A stretch of DNA of 64,000 bases from assembly GCA_947488935.1 (NCBI GenBank), contig CANLBN010000007.1:174774-238773 (forward strand), read 5' to 3'. Made by a program: the position numbers and the translations under genes. Below, piece after piece: positions 9,932-17,015 of the stretch. Source of the DNA: an uncultured Pseudomonadales bacterium (GTDB lineage Bacteria > Pseudomonadota > Gammaproteobacteria > Pseudomonadales > Cellvibrionaceae). The number at the start of each line of letters is the position of its first letter. Position 1 is the stretch's first letter. The notes beneath the pieces were generated by a model, which was given only the letters and a program-made list of their open reading frames with translations, searched no databases and had not been told where the DNA came from.

Positions 9932-9964
9932 GGCGCTAACAGCTAAGCTGTTAGCGCCTTTTTT
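9932..9964 (+). terminator. Rho-independent terminator after tRNA-Lys
   Basis: A near-perfect inverted repeat (GGCGCTAACAGCT / AGCTGTTAGCGCC) is followed by six T. It would end the queE-queC-tRNA transcript and separates the conserved cluster from the accessory stretch. Confidence 0.92.
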
Positions 9965-10019
9965 ATTTCTGCTACTAATTATATAACTGGAAATAAGGCT
10001 ATTTTATAGTGGCTAGCCT

Positions 10020-10448
10020 TTATGCTTGACTTACTTTTTGTGTGATTTTTTTACACAGAGCAATAATCTCTTTTGCCTCTGATTCTGATAGTGCGGTTTC
10101 ACAAAAAGCCTGTTTGGTGACATCGCCACTCTTAAACGATAGTTCGCGGCCGCTATCGGTTAGCACAATATTTTTTTGGCGTTCATTATCACTCGGTACC
10201 ACTCGTTTAATTAACCCCTTTTCTTCAAGACGCTTTAGCAAAGGTGTCATCGTTGCCTTTGTAAGGCCAGCTCTTTGAGCTAGTTGGCTGATGAGAATAT
10301 TATCTTTCTCCCACAGTGCCATTAGCACAATAAATTGGGTATAGGTCAAACCTAGCGGCTCTAACAATGGCCGATAAATACTGCTTAGCTGGTGTGATGC
10401 CGAATAAAGAGCAAAGCATAGCTGTTTATCTAGTTTAGCAACGGACAA
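10020..10448 (-). CDS. MarR-family transcriptional regulator
   Basis: 142 residues. The winged helix has ISQLAQRAGLTKATMTPLLKRLEEKGLIKR at about 53-82, with the wing VPSDNERQKNIVLTDSGREL after it, both typical of MarR/OhrR-like repressors. The start is TTG, preceded by an AGGAG ribosome site (10455-10459) six bases away. It is transcribed away from the catalase-like peroxidase at 10599, and a 10-base inverted repeat lies between them, so it probably represses that gene. There is no cysteine at the N-terminal position used by OhrR peroxide sensors, so the ligand is unknown. Confidence 0.9.
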   Translation of the reverse strand: MSVAKLDKQLCFALYSASHQLSSIYRPLLEPLGLTYTQFIVLMALWEKDNILISQLAQRAGLTKATMTPLLKRLEEKGLIKRVVPSDNERQKNIVLTDSGRELSFKSGDVTKQAFCETALSESEAKEIIALCKKITQKVSQA

Positions 10449-10538
10449 AAAATACTCCTGAGCAGTAAGGCTTATATCAATAAATGTAGAGCAATGCCTA
10501 GATTCTGCCTGCTTATAAATCTCTATGCAAGAAATTAG

Positions 10539-10582
10539 TTGTCAAATAGTTAGCTAGCATATAGTATGTGCACTAACTATTT
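10539..10582 (+). promoter_or_regulatory. Putative promoter and MarR operator of the peroxidase gene
   Basis: A perfect 10-base inverted repeat, AAATAGTTAG at 10544-10553 and CTAACTATTT at 10573-10582, flanks likely promoter elements: TTGTCA at 10539-10544 with TATAGT at 10560-10565 (spacing 15) or TAGTAT at 10562-10567 (spacing 17). A regulator bound here would cover the promoter. That it is bound by the adjacent MarR protein is inference. Confidence 0.55.
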
Positions 10583-10598
10583 TGAAAGGGATATTATT

Positions 10599-11615
10599 AT
10601 GTCGAATAAAACAATAAGCCGAGTAACTAAAGATAGAGTTATCCGTACTGTTATCGGTTGTAGTACAGTTTTACTGACTATGCAGGCACCTATGGCTAGT
10701 GCCGATGAGGCAGCATTAAATACTATTGATTCATTCGAAAAGATTTTTGGTGTCACTAAAGGAAAGCGGCGAAATCATACTAAAGGCTTTTGTTTTAACG
10801 GCACATTAACCCTCAATGATGCGAGTATTCTTGCCTACAGCAATAGTGAGTTATTTACTGGGCAGTCTGAGGTTATTGGCCGCCTATCTCATAAGGGAGG
10901 CAAAAGCGCGCCCTCGGACGCTAACATAGGCCAGTACGGCATGAGCCTAGCAATTACTACAGCCTCTAATGGCATTAATCTTATGTCAATGAACACCGAG
11001 GACTTCTTTCCAGTCTCTACGCCTGAAGCCTTTGCCGAGTTAATGCGGGCTAAAGCCACGAGTGGCGATGCTGTAAAAGCATTTGCGAAGAATAGCCCTG
11101 AGCTGCAACGTTATGCTGCTCATATGGCAAAGCGACCCAAAGTATTAAAACCCTACGAGGGAATTACGTTTAATAGTGTTAATAGCTTTTATTTAGTTGA
11201 CGCTAACAATAAAAAAACAGCGGTAAGATGGTCTTTTATACCCTCGGCCACGCAGTCAATAAATGTAGAGCCAAGCCAAGATTTTTTCTACGAAAATATG
11301 CAATACAGTCTCGATAAAGGTGAGGTTGTTTGGGATATGGCTATAACAATCGCTAATGCTGGTGATGTCATTGATAATGCCGCCATACAATGGGTAGGGG
11401 AGCATAAAAAAATTATTGCAGCAAAGTTGAGGGTGTCGTCTATTAGTACGGAAGAGGCAGGTCAGTGTGATGACATCAATTATGATCCAATGGTGTTATC
11501 GGCAGGTTTAGAGCCATCTGCTGACCCTATATTACAAGCTCGCCGTAATATTTATGCTATAGGCTTAAGTAAACGGCTCACTGAAAAACAACATATAAGC
11601 AAGGACGAGAAGTAA
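10599..11615 (+). CDS. Exported catalase-family peroxidase (SrpA type)
   Basis: 338 residues, a short catalase-fold haem peroxidase. The signal peptide ends near ASA-D (about 36), so it acts in the periplasm. The distal haem histidine lies in the RRNHTKGFCFNG block. Other family signatures are NIGQYGMSLAI, FFPVSTPEAFAELMRA and INVEPSQDFF, and the C-terminal ARRNIYAIGLSKRL carries the likely proximal Tyr. Members of this family use hydrogen peroxide and usually have weak catalase activity. I chose ATG 10599 over 10566 because GAAAGGG lies eight bases upstream. It is divergent from the MarR gene and probably under its control. Confidence 0.88.
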   Translation: MSNKTISRVTKDRVIRTVIGCSTVLLTMQAPMASADEAALNTIDSFEKIFGVTKGKRRNHTKGFCFNGTLTLNDASILAYSNSELFTGQSEVIGRLSHKGGKSAPSDANIGQYGMSLAITTASNGINLMSMNTEDFFPVSTPEAFAELMRAKATSGDAVKAFAKNSPELQRYAAHMAKRPKVLKPYEGITFNSVNSFYLVDANNKKTAVRWSFIPSATQSINVEPSQDFFYENMQYSLDKGEVVWDMAITIANAGDVIDNAAIQWVGEHKKIIAAKLRVSSISTEEAGQCDDINYDPMVLSAGLEPSADPILQARRNIYAIGLSKRLTEKQHISKDEK

Positions 11616-11681
11616 TAAAACAGCCATAAGGATAGTGGCTTTTATTGGTCTACCCATTAATAATTATGTGAGGAAACAACA

Positions 11682-11912
11682 ATGAGTGATGTATGGCTAA
11701 GTAGTTTAAAAACAGACAGCCCTCAAGCAGGCTTTGAGCTTGCCCTTAAGCTTTCTAGAATGGGAGTTAAATATACACAACCATCCGATGAGGTACGAAG
11801 TAAGCTACGCCCAATCTATGAAGAAAACGCCGATAGTTTGATTGCTAGCTCTCACGTAGTTGCTACTCATTTTCAAACAGTTGCTGCAGCTAATAATTAC
11901 TGGAGTAGCTAG
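11682..11912 (+). CDS. Small hypothetical protein
   Basis: 76 residues with no signal peptide or membrane helix. AGGA precedes the ATG at a good distance. The composition is that of an ordinary soluble protein with one helical repeat-like segment (GFELALKLSRMGVKY). It follows the peroxidase by 66 bases in the same direction and may be in its transcript. I do not recognise a family. Confidence 0.6.
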   Translation: MSDVWLSSLKTDSPQAGFELALKLSRMGVKYTQPSDEVRSKLRPIYEENADSLIASSHVVATHFQTVAAANNYWSS

Positions 11913-12002
11913 CTCTTGAAAAGGTATTAAAAAATTAATCAATAGAAGTAAGTTTATAGTTTTTAATTAAAAGCTTTCTTATCTTGCTGTATTTTCTCTC
12001 TA

Positions 12003-12437
12003 TTAAAACTTTATACGCTTTGGAGCTTTATAAAAAGTATCTATCGCTTTTGAGTTAACCCTTTTTGGTAATTTGCTATTTTTATGTTGTACCGAGGGCG
12101 CTTGCCGAGACGGACTGTTTAAAATATGGCTGAGTGATCTATGCTTCTCGTGCAGTAGGCATGCCTCAATCTGTTTGTTGATTGTTGTCAATGTCATTGT
12201 AAGAGGGATATTGGGGCATTGTGTTGCCCCAAAAGTTAACTCTTTAGCTTGCTCATTATTTACTTTGGTCTCAGTGCTTATGCAGCATGAACTATTGATA
12301 CTTGTGTGGAGTCTAGGGCTTGCTGATAAATCCTCTTCTTTCTCTGCATTTGCTTGCATTTGTCCGGCAATAAGCATAATTGCAATAACAATAGTTACGG
12401 CTACGACTTCTATATTTTTTGGCTTAATTGATACCAT
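12003..12437 (-). CDS. Hypothetical exported or membrane-anchored protein
   Basis: 144 residues. An N-terminal hydrophobic segment (about 8-25, VVAVTIVIAIMLIAG) followed by QANA suggests a signal peptide or anchor. The remainder is polar, has four cysteines (two adjacent near 51-52) and a basic C-terminus. A strong ribosome site (AGGAGA, six bases before the ATG) supports the minus strand over an overlapping plus-strand frame at 12073-12489. No family recognised. It converges with the 76-residue gene. Confidence 0.6.
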   Translation of the reverse strand: MVSIKPKNIEVVAVTIVIAIMLIAGQMQANAEKEEDLSASPRLHTSINSSCCISTETKVNNEQAKELTFGATQCPNIPLTMTLTTINKQIEACLLHEKHRSLSHILNSPSRQAPSVQHKNSKLPKRVNSKAIDTFYKAPKRIKF

Positions 12438-12958
12438 ATTCTGTCTCCTATTAAGAAAATGTAATGTGTCTCGTTTTCATGGTTGTTAATGCGTATATTG
12501 GCATTAAGAAAAGCAATGATGCTGATAGATGAAATATATTAGACAACGTTGGTTAACTATAGGAGATTTTTTTTGTAAAAAATTGAACTCTATGATAAAT
12601 TAAAAACATAAGAATTTTGTGTGCATTACTATTTATTAAAATAGAGTAATTCTCGAGCTTTTGTGGCAATTAATAATAATTTATAAAAAATTGCATATTC
12701 TCTGAACTCGATGCTATCGATCTTGGTGGGTTGATAGTTTATTCAAATAATCCTTATTCAGTAAGCATTCAATAAATTAGTTTTTTAAAAGGCTAATTGA
12801 TAATCTGCTTGCCTGGATGCGATGGTACTTGATTGTTTATAAATAACTATTTTTAAGTCTATCGTTAATAGGAGGTTTTTAAATTATTCCTGTAATAATG
12901 CCTTTAACTTTAGCTGCTGTTTTATTTACGTAATTTTTTATTATGGGTTTAATGATTT
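12438..12958. other. AT-rich intergenic region upstream of the BLUF gene
   Basis: About 520 bases with no convincing gene on either strand. It holds the upstream regions of two divergent genes, the exported hypothetical (minus) and the BLUF gene (plus). A short inverted repeat TTAATGC/GCATTAA lies near 12486-12504. I see no clear promoter hexamers. Confidence 0.5.
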
Positions 12959-13393
12959 ATGAGCGACATGATACAAATGGTATACCTTAGTTTTGCGACA
13001 AGGCGATTTAAAATGGATGTCGACAATAGTATCGAAGCTATTTTACAAGAGGCGCGTTCACATAACGAAAAAAATGGTATTACAGGCCAACTTATTTATC
13101 GTGCGGGTATTTTTGTACAGTTTTTAGAAGGCAGCAGAGATAAAATAGAACCTCTGTTGGGGCGTATTTTGCTGGATCAAAGTAGGCACGAAAACCTAAA
13201 GGTTTTATTTAAACAAGAGCTTAGCGAGCGGTTATTTCCAGATTGGAGTATGGCCTATAAACAGCTTGATGATACAGCTTTAGATATAGTGAATTCTATT
13301 GTGCCTTGGCAACAACTAATAAATACCTCGAACAATGGCGAGAAAATTTCTGCAAATAGAATATTAAAAGTTTTTGAAGAATTAAAAGCATGA
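12959..13393 (+). CDS. BLUF-domain blue-light sensor protein
   Basis: 144 residues; the BLUF domain fills most of it. BLUF proteins bind FAD and change hydrogen bonding on blue light. The key residues are present: Tyr9, Asn36 and Gln54 (in GIFVQFLEG), plus NGITGQLIYRAG before Gln54 and the RLFPDWSM segment with Trp96 and Met98. There is no attached output domain; a C-terminal helix of about 40 residues follows. The gene sits 26 bases before an AraC-type regulator on the same strand, suggesting that the light signal is passed by protein contact. Confidence 0.9.
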   Translation: MSDMIQMVYLSFATRRFKMDVDNSIEAILQEARSHNEKNGITGQLIYRAGIFVQFLEGSRDKIEPLLGRILLDQSRHENLKVLFKQELSERLFPDWSMAYKQLDDTALDIVNSIVPWQQLINTSNNGEKISANRILKVFEELKA

Positions 13394-13419
13394 ATCCTTG
13401 TTTTTTTTAGGTTTGAGAT

Positions 13420-14265
13420 ATGTCTGATAAAATAGATGATGTTAATCAGGTTGTCATTACCAATGGCTGCTTACAAATTTTATATGTTAATGGTGTTAGC
13501 TCCGATGGGTTTGGCCAAACTGCAATAAAATCTTATGTGGAGCACCTAGATATCTTCCTTGTTTTTGAAGGTGAGATAGAAATCAATGTTTACAACCAAA
13601 AAAGAAAGTTGCAAGCAGGGGATTTATTTTTTTGTACTCGTTCAACTTATGTCGAATCAAAAAATACTAGTGGCGCCTTTAGTTATGCTCGACTACGTTT
13701 TATTAAAGATAAATTAGAAAATTCTCTGTTAGAGAAACGATTCGCTGCATCTATTCTTGGTTGTAGCATTATTAAGCAAAAAATATTTAATCACTGCCTT
13801 TCCTTTATAGAGTTTTTTGATAACTCATGTGATAAATTGCCTATTGAGGAAGCAGAAATGGTTCATCAAGAAAATATCGAGATACTATCCATATTAGAGA
13901 TTATGATCGCGCAAGAGCATGAGCATTTAGAAATTGTACCTAACAAACTATCGTATAATGCGCTAGTTGTTGAGGCTGTCGATATTTTTGAAGAAAATAT
14001 TGAAGCCAATATGAAAGTGAGTGATGTTGCTGAGACGATCAATATAAGTAATTCTTACCTTATTCGTATTTTTAAAAGCAACTTGGGTGTTGTCCCCAAT
14101 GTTTTTTGGAAAACAATGAAAATTAACTATTCGTTATCTTTGATTAGCTTAAAGTTAGAATCAATATGTGATATCTCTTATATGCTTGGCTTTACCGATC
14201 AATCCCACTTTACCAATTGCTTTAAAAAGTATTTACATACAACACCAGGCAACTTTACCGCCTAA
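13420..14265 (+). CDS. AraC-family transcriptional regulator next to the BLUF gene
   Basis: 281 residues. The N-terminal half (about 15-95) has a cupin-like sensor fold (IFLVFEGEIEINVYN, then LQAGDLFFCTR). The C-terminal 100 residues hold the two AraC helix-turn-helices (VSDVAETINISNSYLIRIFK and ICDISYMLGFTDQSHFTNCF) ending with TPGNF. It very likely forms an operon with the BLUF gene. No target operator can be named. The sensor domain is not close to any ligand-binding type I know. Confidence 0.88.
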   Translation: MSDKIDDVNQVVITNGCLQILYVNGVSSDGFGQTAIKSYVEHLDIFLVFEGEIEINVYNQKRKLQAGDLFFCTRSTYVESKNTSGAFSYARLRFIKDKLENSLLEKRFAASILGCSIIKQKIFNHCLSFIEFFDNSCDKLPIEEAEMVHQENIEILSILEIMIAQEHEHLEIVPNKLSYNALVVEAVDIFEENIEANMKVSDVAETINISNSYLIRIFKSNLGVVPNVFWKTMKINYSLSLISLKLESICDISYMLGFTDQSHFTNCFKKYLHTTPGNFTA

Positions 14266-14394
14266 AAATCACAGTTTTAGTCTATTTAACTTTAGTATGC
14301 TTAAATCGTAGAGTAGCAAGGTCGATATATGGCATAACCACTAAAGAATCAACCGCTAAAAAGCCCCTAAGCAACCTGAGAATACCTTAGTATT

Positions 14395-14745
14395 TTAAAG
14401 CTGTGGTTGCTCAATGCCTCCATTCTCTTCTAGCAATTTAACAATAGGCTCATATTTGTCGTGATCCATCATTAATCGACATTGCATGGCTAAGGCCGTA
14501 GGCGTAGCTGCCAAAATATCCGAGGCAGGGTCCTCGGCAGGGTGGTTAATGTCGGCGCCCGCTGTAATAAGCGCTTCAACACTTTGTAAATTTCCGCCAA
14601 AAATTGCGTGATAAATAATAGTGCAATTCCATCGCGGGTCAACTGTATTAGCATCGCCACCTGCTTCGAGAAAAGCCATCAATGACTCACTATGGCCTTC
14701 GGTCATGCTATCTAATAGGGATTGTAGATCTATATCTGTGGTCAT
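14395..14745 (-). CDS. Ankyrin-repeat protein
   Basis: 116 residues, cytoplasmic. Three ankyrin units are visible: SLMAFLEAGGDANTVD, then TIIYHAIFGGNLQSVEALITAGADIN, then a degenerate unit with TPTALAMQCRL and PIVKLLEENGG. Such proteins mediate protein contacts; no partner is evident. The ribosome site is weak. It stands alone, facing the AraC gene and divergent from fadL. Confidence 0.82.
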   Translation of the reverse strand: MTTDIDLQSLLDSMTEGHSESLMAFLEAGGDANTVDPRWNCTIIYHAIFGGNLQSVEALITAGADINHPAEDPASDILAATPTALAMQCRLMMDHDKYEPIVKLLEENGGIEQPQL

Positions 14746-14973
14746 GGCTGAGGTGATACCTACATAGTTTTATTTGGCGCATTATGCAGGCTAATTAGTA
14801 TGCTAACAATAAAAAATAAGATTATTATGAGACTATTTTTATTGTTATTCGTAGTTTTTTCCACTATTTAGTGATCAGGAAAAAGCGACACCTATCTAAG
14901 ATTAAAGTTTAATCAATTTAATGCGTTTTTTCGTTGTGTATATTTACAAATTAGATTACTATCAGGTTTTAGA

Positions 14974-14985
14974 GCGAGCGCTCGC
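14974..14985. promoter_or_regulatory. GC-rich palindrome upstream of fadL-like gene (putative operator)
   Basis: A perfect 12-base palindrome, GCGAGCGCTCGC, stands in AT-rich sequence about 90 bases before the fadL-like ATG. The same core occurs at 16723-16738 before the FadL remnant and the GDSL lipoprotein gene. The form resembles TetR-family operators; the regulator is not in the window. Confidence 0.5.
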
Positions 14986-15071
14986 ACTTTTATGGATTTG
15001 CCCCGTTAAAAGTAGGGCGCTAGCTATATATAAAAACAGTTCGTACATAAGTATAAAAACAGGAGACTCCT

Positions 15072-16403
15072 ATGTCTAAACCTTCGCTGACTAAATCGCT
15101 ACTCAGTAGTTCTATCAGTCAACACTCTAAACTATTTTATGGTATTGGGCTGACTGCTCTACTCACCATTCCTGCACAGCAAGCATTAGCTGGTGGTTTT
15201 CAGCTATCAGATCACAGTATTACCTCACTCGGTCGTAACCATGCAGGCTATGGTGTTGTTGGTGATGACGCCTCAGCAGTGCAGTTTAACCCAGCCGGTT
15301 TAACGCTACTTAAAAAGCGTCAAATTCAGTTAGGTTTAACATTCAATGATATCGATGGCGAAGTAGAAGATAATGGTAGTACGGGTGTTGCTGCTGCCGG
15401 CCTTAACGGTAACAGTGACGACGATGGTACGCCTGATAATGCATCGGCGCCCAGTGCCTACTTCATTCAGCCAATTAATGATCGTCTAGTATTTGGCTTG
15501 GGTATCACTGCGCCGTTCGGTACCGATACCGATTATGACGATGACTTCTTTGGCCGTTTTAGTGGTACAGAGACAGAACTAACGATTATCGATATCAATC
15601 CATCTATCGGCTACAAAATTAACGATATTGTGAGCGTAGGCTTTGGTGTTAGTTATCAAACACTAGATGTAACTCTAGATTCGGCACTTGCTTTTGGCCC
15701 ATCTCCAACTCCTGAAGGTGCTTTTGAAGCAGATGGGGATAGCGAAGACTTTGGCTTTAATGTGGGTGTGACTTTTAACTTGCCAGATAAATCACGCATT
15801 GGTTTAAGTTACCGCTCAGGTATCGAGCACGATATTGATGTGGATACGGCAACAAGCACGCCATTAGGTAATAGCACAGATGGTGCAAGCGCGGATTTTG
15901 AATCTCCAGCAACGGCTTATCTTGGCTATTACAAGCCTATTAGTAAAAACTACTTTTTAACAGCGGGTATTCGCTGGACCGAGTGGAGTGTATTTAACGA
16001 AATTAGGATTGATTTTGATACCGCAGGCGCTCCTGATGCGGTAACAGAAATTGATTGGGAAAACTCCTTTACCTACGCCATTGGTTTAGATGGCCGTATT
16101 AATGATAAGTGGACTTGGAGAACAGGTGTATCCTTTACTGAAACACCAGTGCCTACAGATACACGTTCAGTACGTACTATCGATTCCGATAGAACTGCAA
16201 TTAGTTTTGGTGCAACCTATAAAGCAACCAAGAATCTAACTCTAGACTTTGCTTATCGCTACATTAGTTTTGATGAAGCTGATATTAATCAAAGTGTTGT
16301 GGGTGCTGGTGGTGCTGCTGCAGGTGTTACTCTAGGTTCAGTCGTTGCTGAAGTAGAGCCAGAGGTTCATACCCTTGCTATACAAGCAAATTATAAATTT
16401 TAA
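15072..16403 (+). CDS. FadL/OmpP1/TodX-family outer-membrane transporter
   Basis: 443 residues. The protein is a beta-barrel for uptake of long-chain fatty acids or other hydrophobic compounds. The signal peptide ends near ALA-GG (about 40). The mature N-terminus GGFQLSDHSITSLGRNHAG, followed by DDASAVQFNPAGLTLL, is the FadL hatch signature. Alternating beta strands run to the C-terminus, which ends in a strand with terminal Phe (QANYKF). Several Asp/Gly-rich loops are present. The ribosome site CAGGAG is close to the ATG. A GC-rich palindrome upstream is shared with the next locus, hinting at common control with the GDSL lipase-type gene. Confidence 0.93.
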   Translation: MSKPSLTKSLLSSSISQHSKLFYGIGLTALLTIPAQQALAGGFQLSDHSITSLGRNHAGYGVVGDDASAVQFNPAGLTLLKKRQIQLGLTFNDIDGEVEDNGSTGVAAAGLNGNSDDDGTPDNASAPSAYFIQPINDRLVFGLGITAPFGTDTDYDDDFFGRFSGTETELTIIDINPSIGYKINDIVSVGFGVSYQTLDVTLDSALAFGPSPTPEGAFEADGDSEDFGFNVGVTFNLPDKSRIGLSYRSGIEHDIDVDTATSTPLGNSTDGASADFESPATAYLGYYKPISKNYFLTAGIRWTEWSVFNEIRIDFDTAGAPDAVTEIDWENSFTYAIGLDGRINDKWTWRTGVSFTETPVPTDTRSVRTIDSDRTAISFGATYKATKNLTLDFAYRYISFDEADINQSVVGAGGAAAGVTLGSVVAEVEPEVHTLAIQANYKF

Positions 16404-16414
16404 TTGTTAAATCC

Positions 16415-16451
16415 TTATAAGCGCTAGCTTACTATAAGCTAGCGCTTATAA
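16415..16451 (+). terminator. Perfect 17-base-pair hairpin after fadL-like gene
   Basis: TTATAAGCGCTAGCTTA (16415-16431) and its exact complement (16435-16451) enclose a three-base loop, 11 bases after the stop codon. There is no T-tract, so it may end transcription poorly or protect the mRNA 3' end. Confidence 0.65.
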
Positions 16452-16722
16452 AACTAAAAATTTATATAAATATAGCTCTTTGTAGGTTTCAAATGTAAAG
16501 GGCTATAAATAATAATAAAAGTAGGTTTATTAAACTACGTTTCTGTTTTCATTCTAGGTTCATTTTAGGAGGCACCTCTTTTGAGAGTGCGGGTCTTAGA
16601 CAGCCAGTGTTGGCTACTAAATTAATTCTTATTCAAATATGTCAAAAAATTGATTGATGTGAACAAATAGCAGTGGATATACACCGCTGTTTGTAAGATT
16701 AATTCGATTTAATTGAACCTTG

Positions 16723-16738
16723 GAGCGAGCGCTCGCTC
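16723..16738. promoter_or_regulatory. 16-base GC-rich palindrome (second copy of putative operator)
   Basis: GAGCGAGCGCTCGCTC is perfectly palindromic and shares its central 12 bases with the site at 14974-14985. It lies about 100 bases before the FadL remnant start and about 280 bases before the GDSL lipoprotein gene. Confidence 0.5.
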
Positions 16739-16838
16739 TAATATTTGTGATTTTATCAATTGTACTGTGCACTATTTGTCGCAGTAAAAATAGTAAGAAT
16801 CGTTTGTGCACGTAATGATAAAAACAGGAGTCATTCCT

Positions 16839-16919
16839 ATGTCTAACCCCTTACAGGCTCAGTTGCTGCTCAGTCGTTTTATTGGACAGTACTCTAACTT
16901 ATGGAGTGGTAGTGGGTAG
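16839..16919 (+). pseudogene. Remnant of a duplicated FadL 5' end (26 codons)
   Basis: A 26-codon frame follows the sequence ATAAAAACAGGAG, which also precedes the fadL-like gene at 15072. Its peptide aligns without gaps to the first 26 residues of that protein with 12 identities (M1, S2, P4, LLS at 10-12, I15, Q17, S19, L21, G24, G26), then hits TAG. The palindrome, ribosome site and start appear duplicated while the barrel is missing. It could be translated as a small leader peptide, but a decayed duplicate is the simpler reading. Confidence 0.6.
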
Positions 16920-17015
16920 CTCAGCAATATTGATGTTCAACTACTGTTTGTAAAAACAAAAATAAAAACTCATAAGGATATTAAGTTTATATAACTTCCT
17001 ATTAGGTACAATATT

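Noticed and set aside
12073..12489. Plus-strand open frame of 138 codons opposite the exported hypothetical gene
   Set aside because: It has no ribosome site, whereas the minus-strand gene has AGGAGA at ideal spacing and a signal-like N-terminus.
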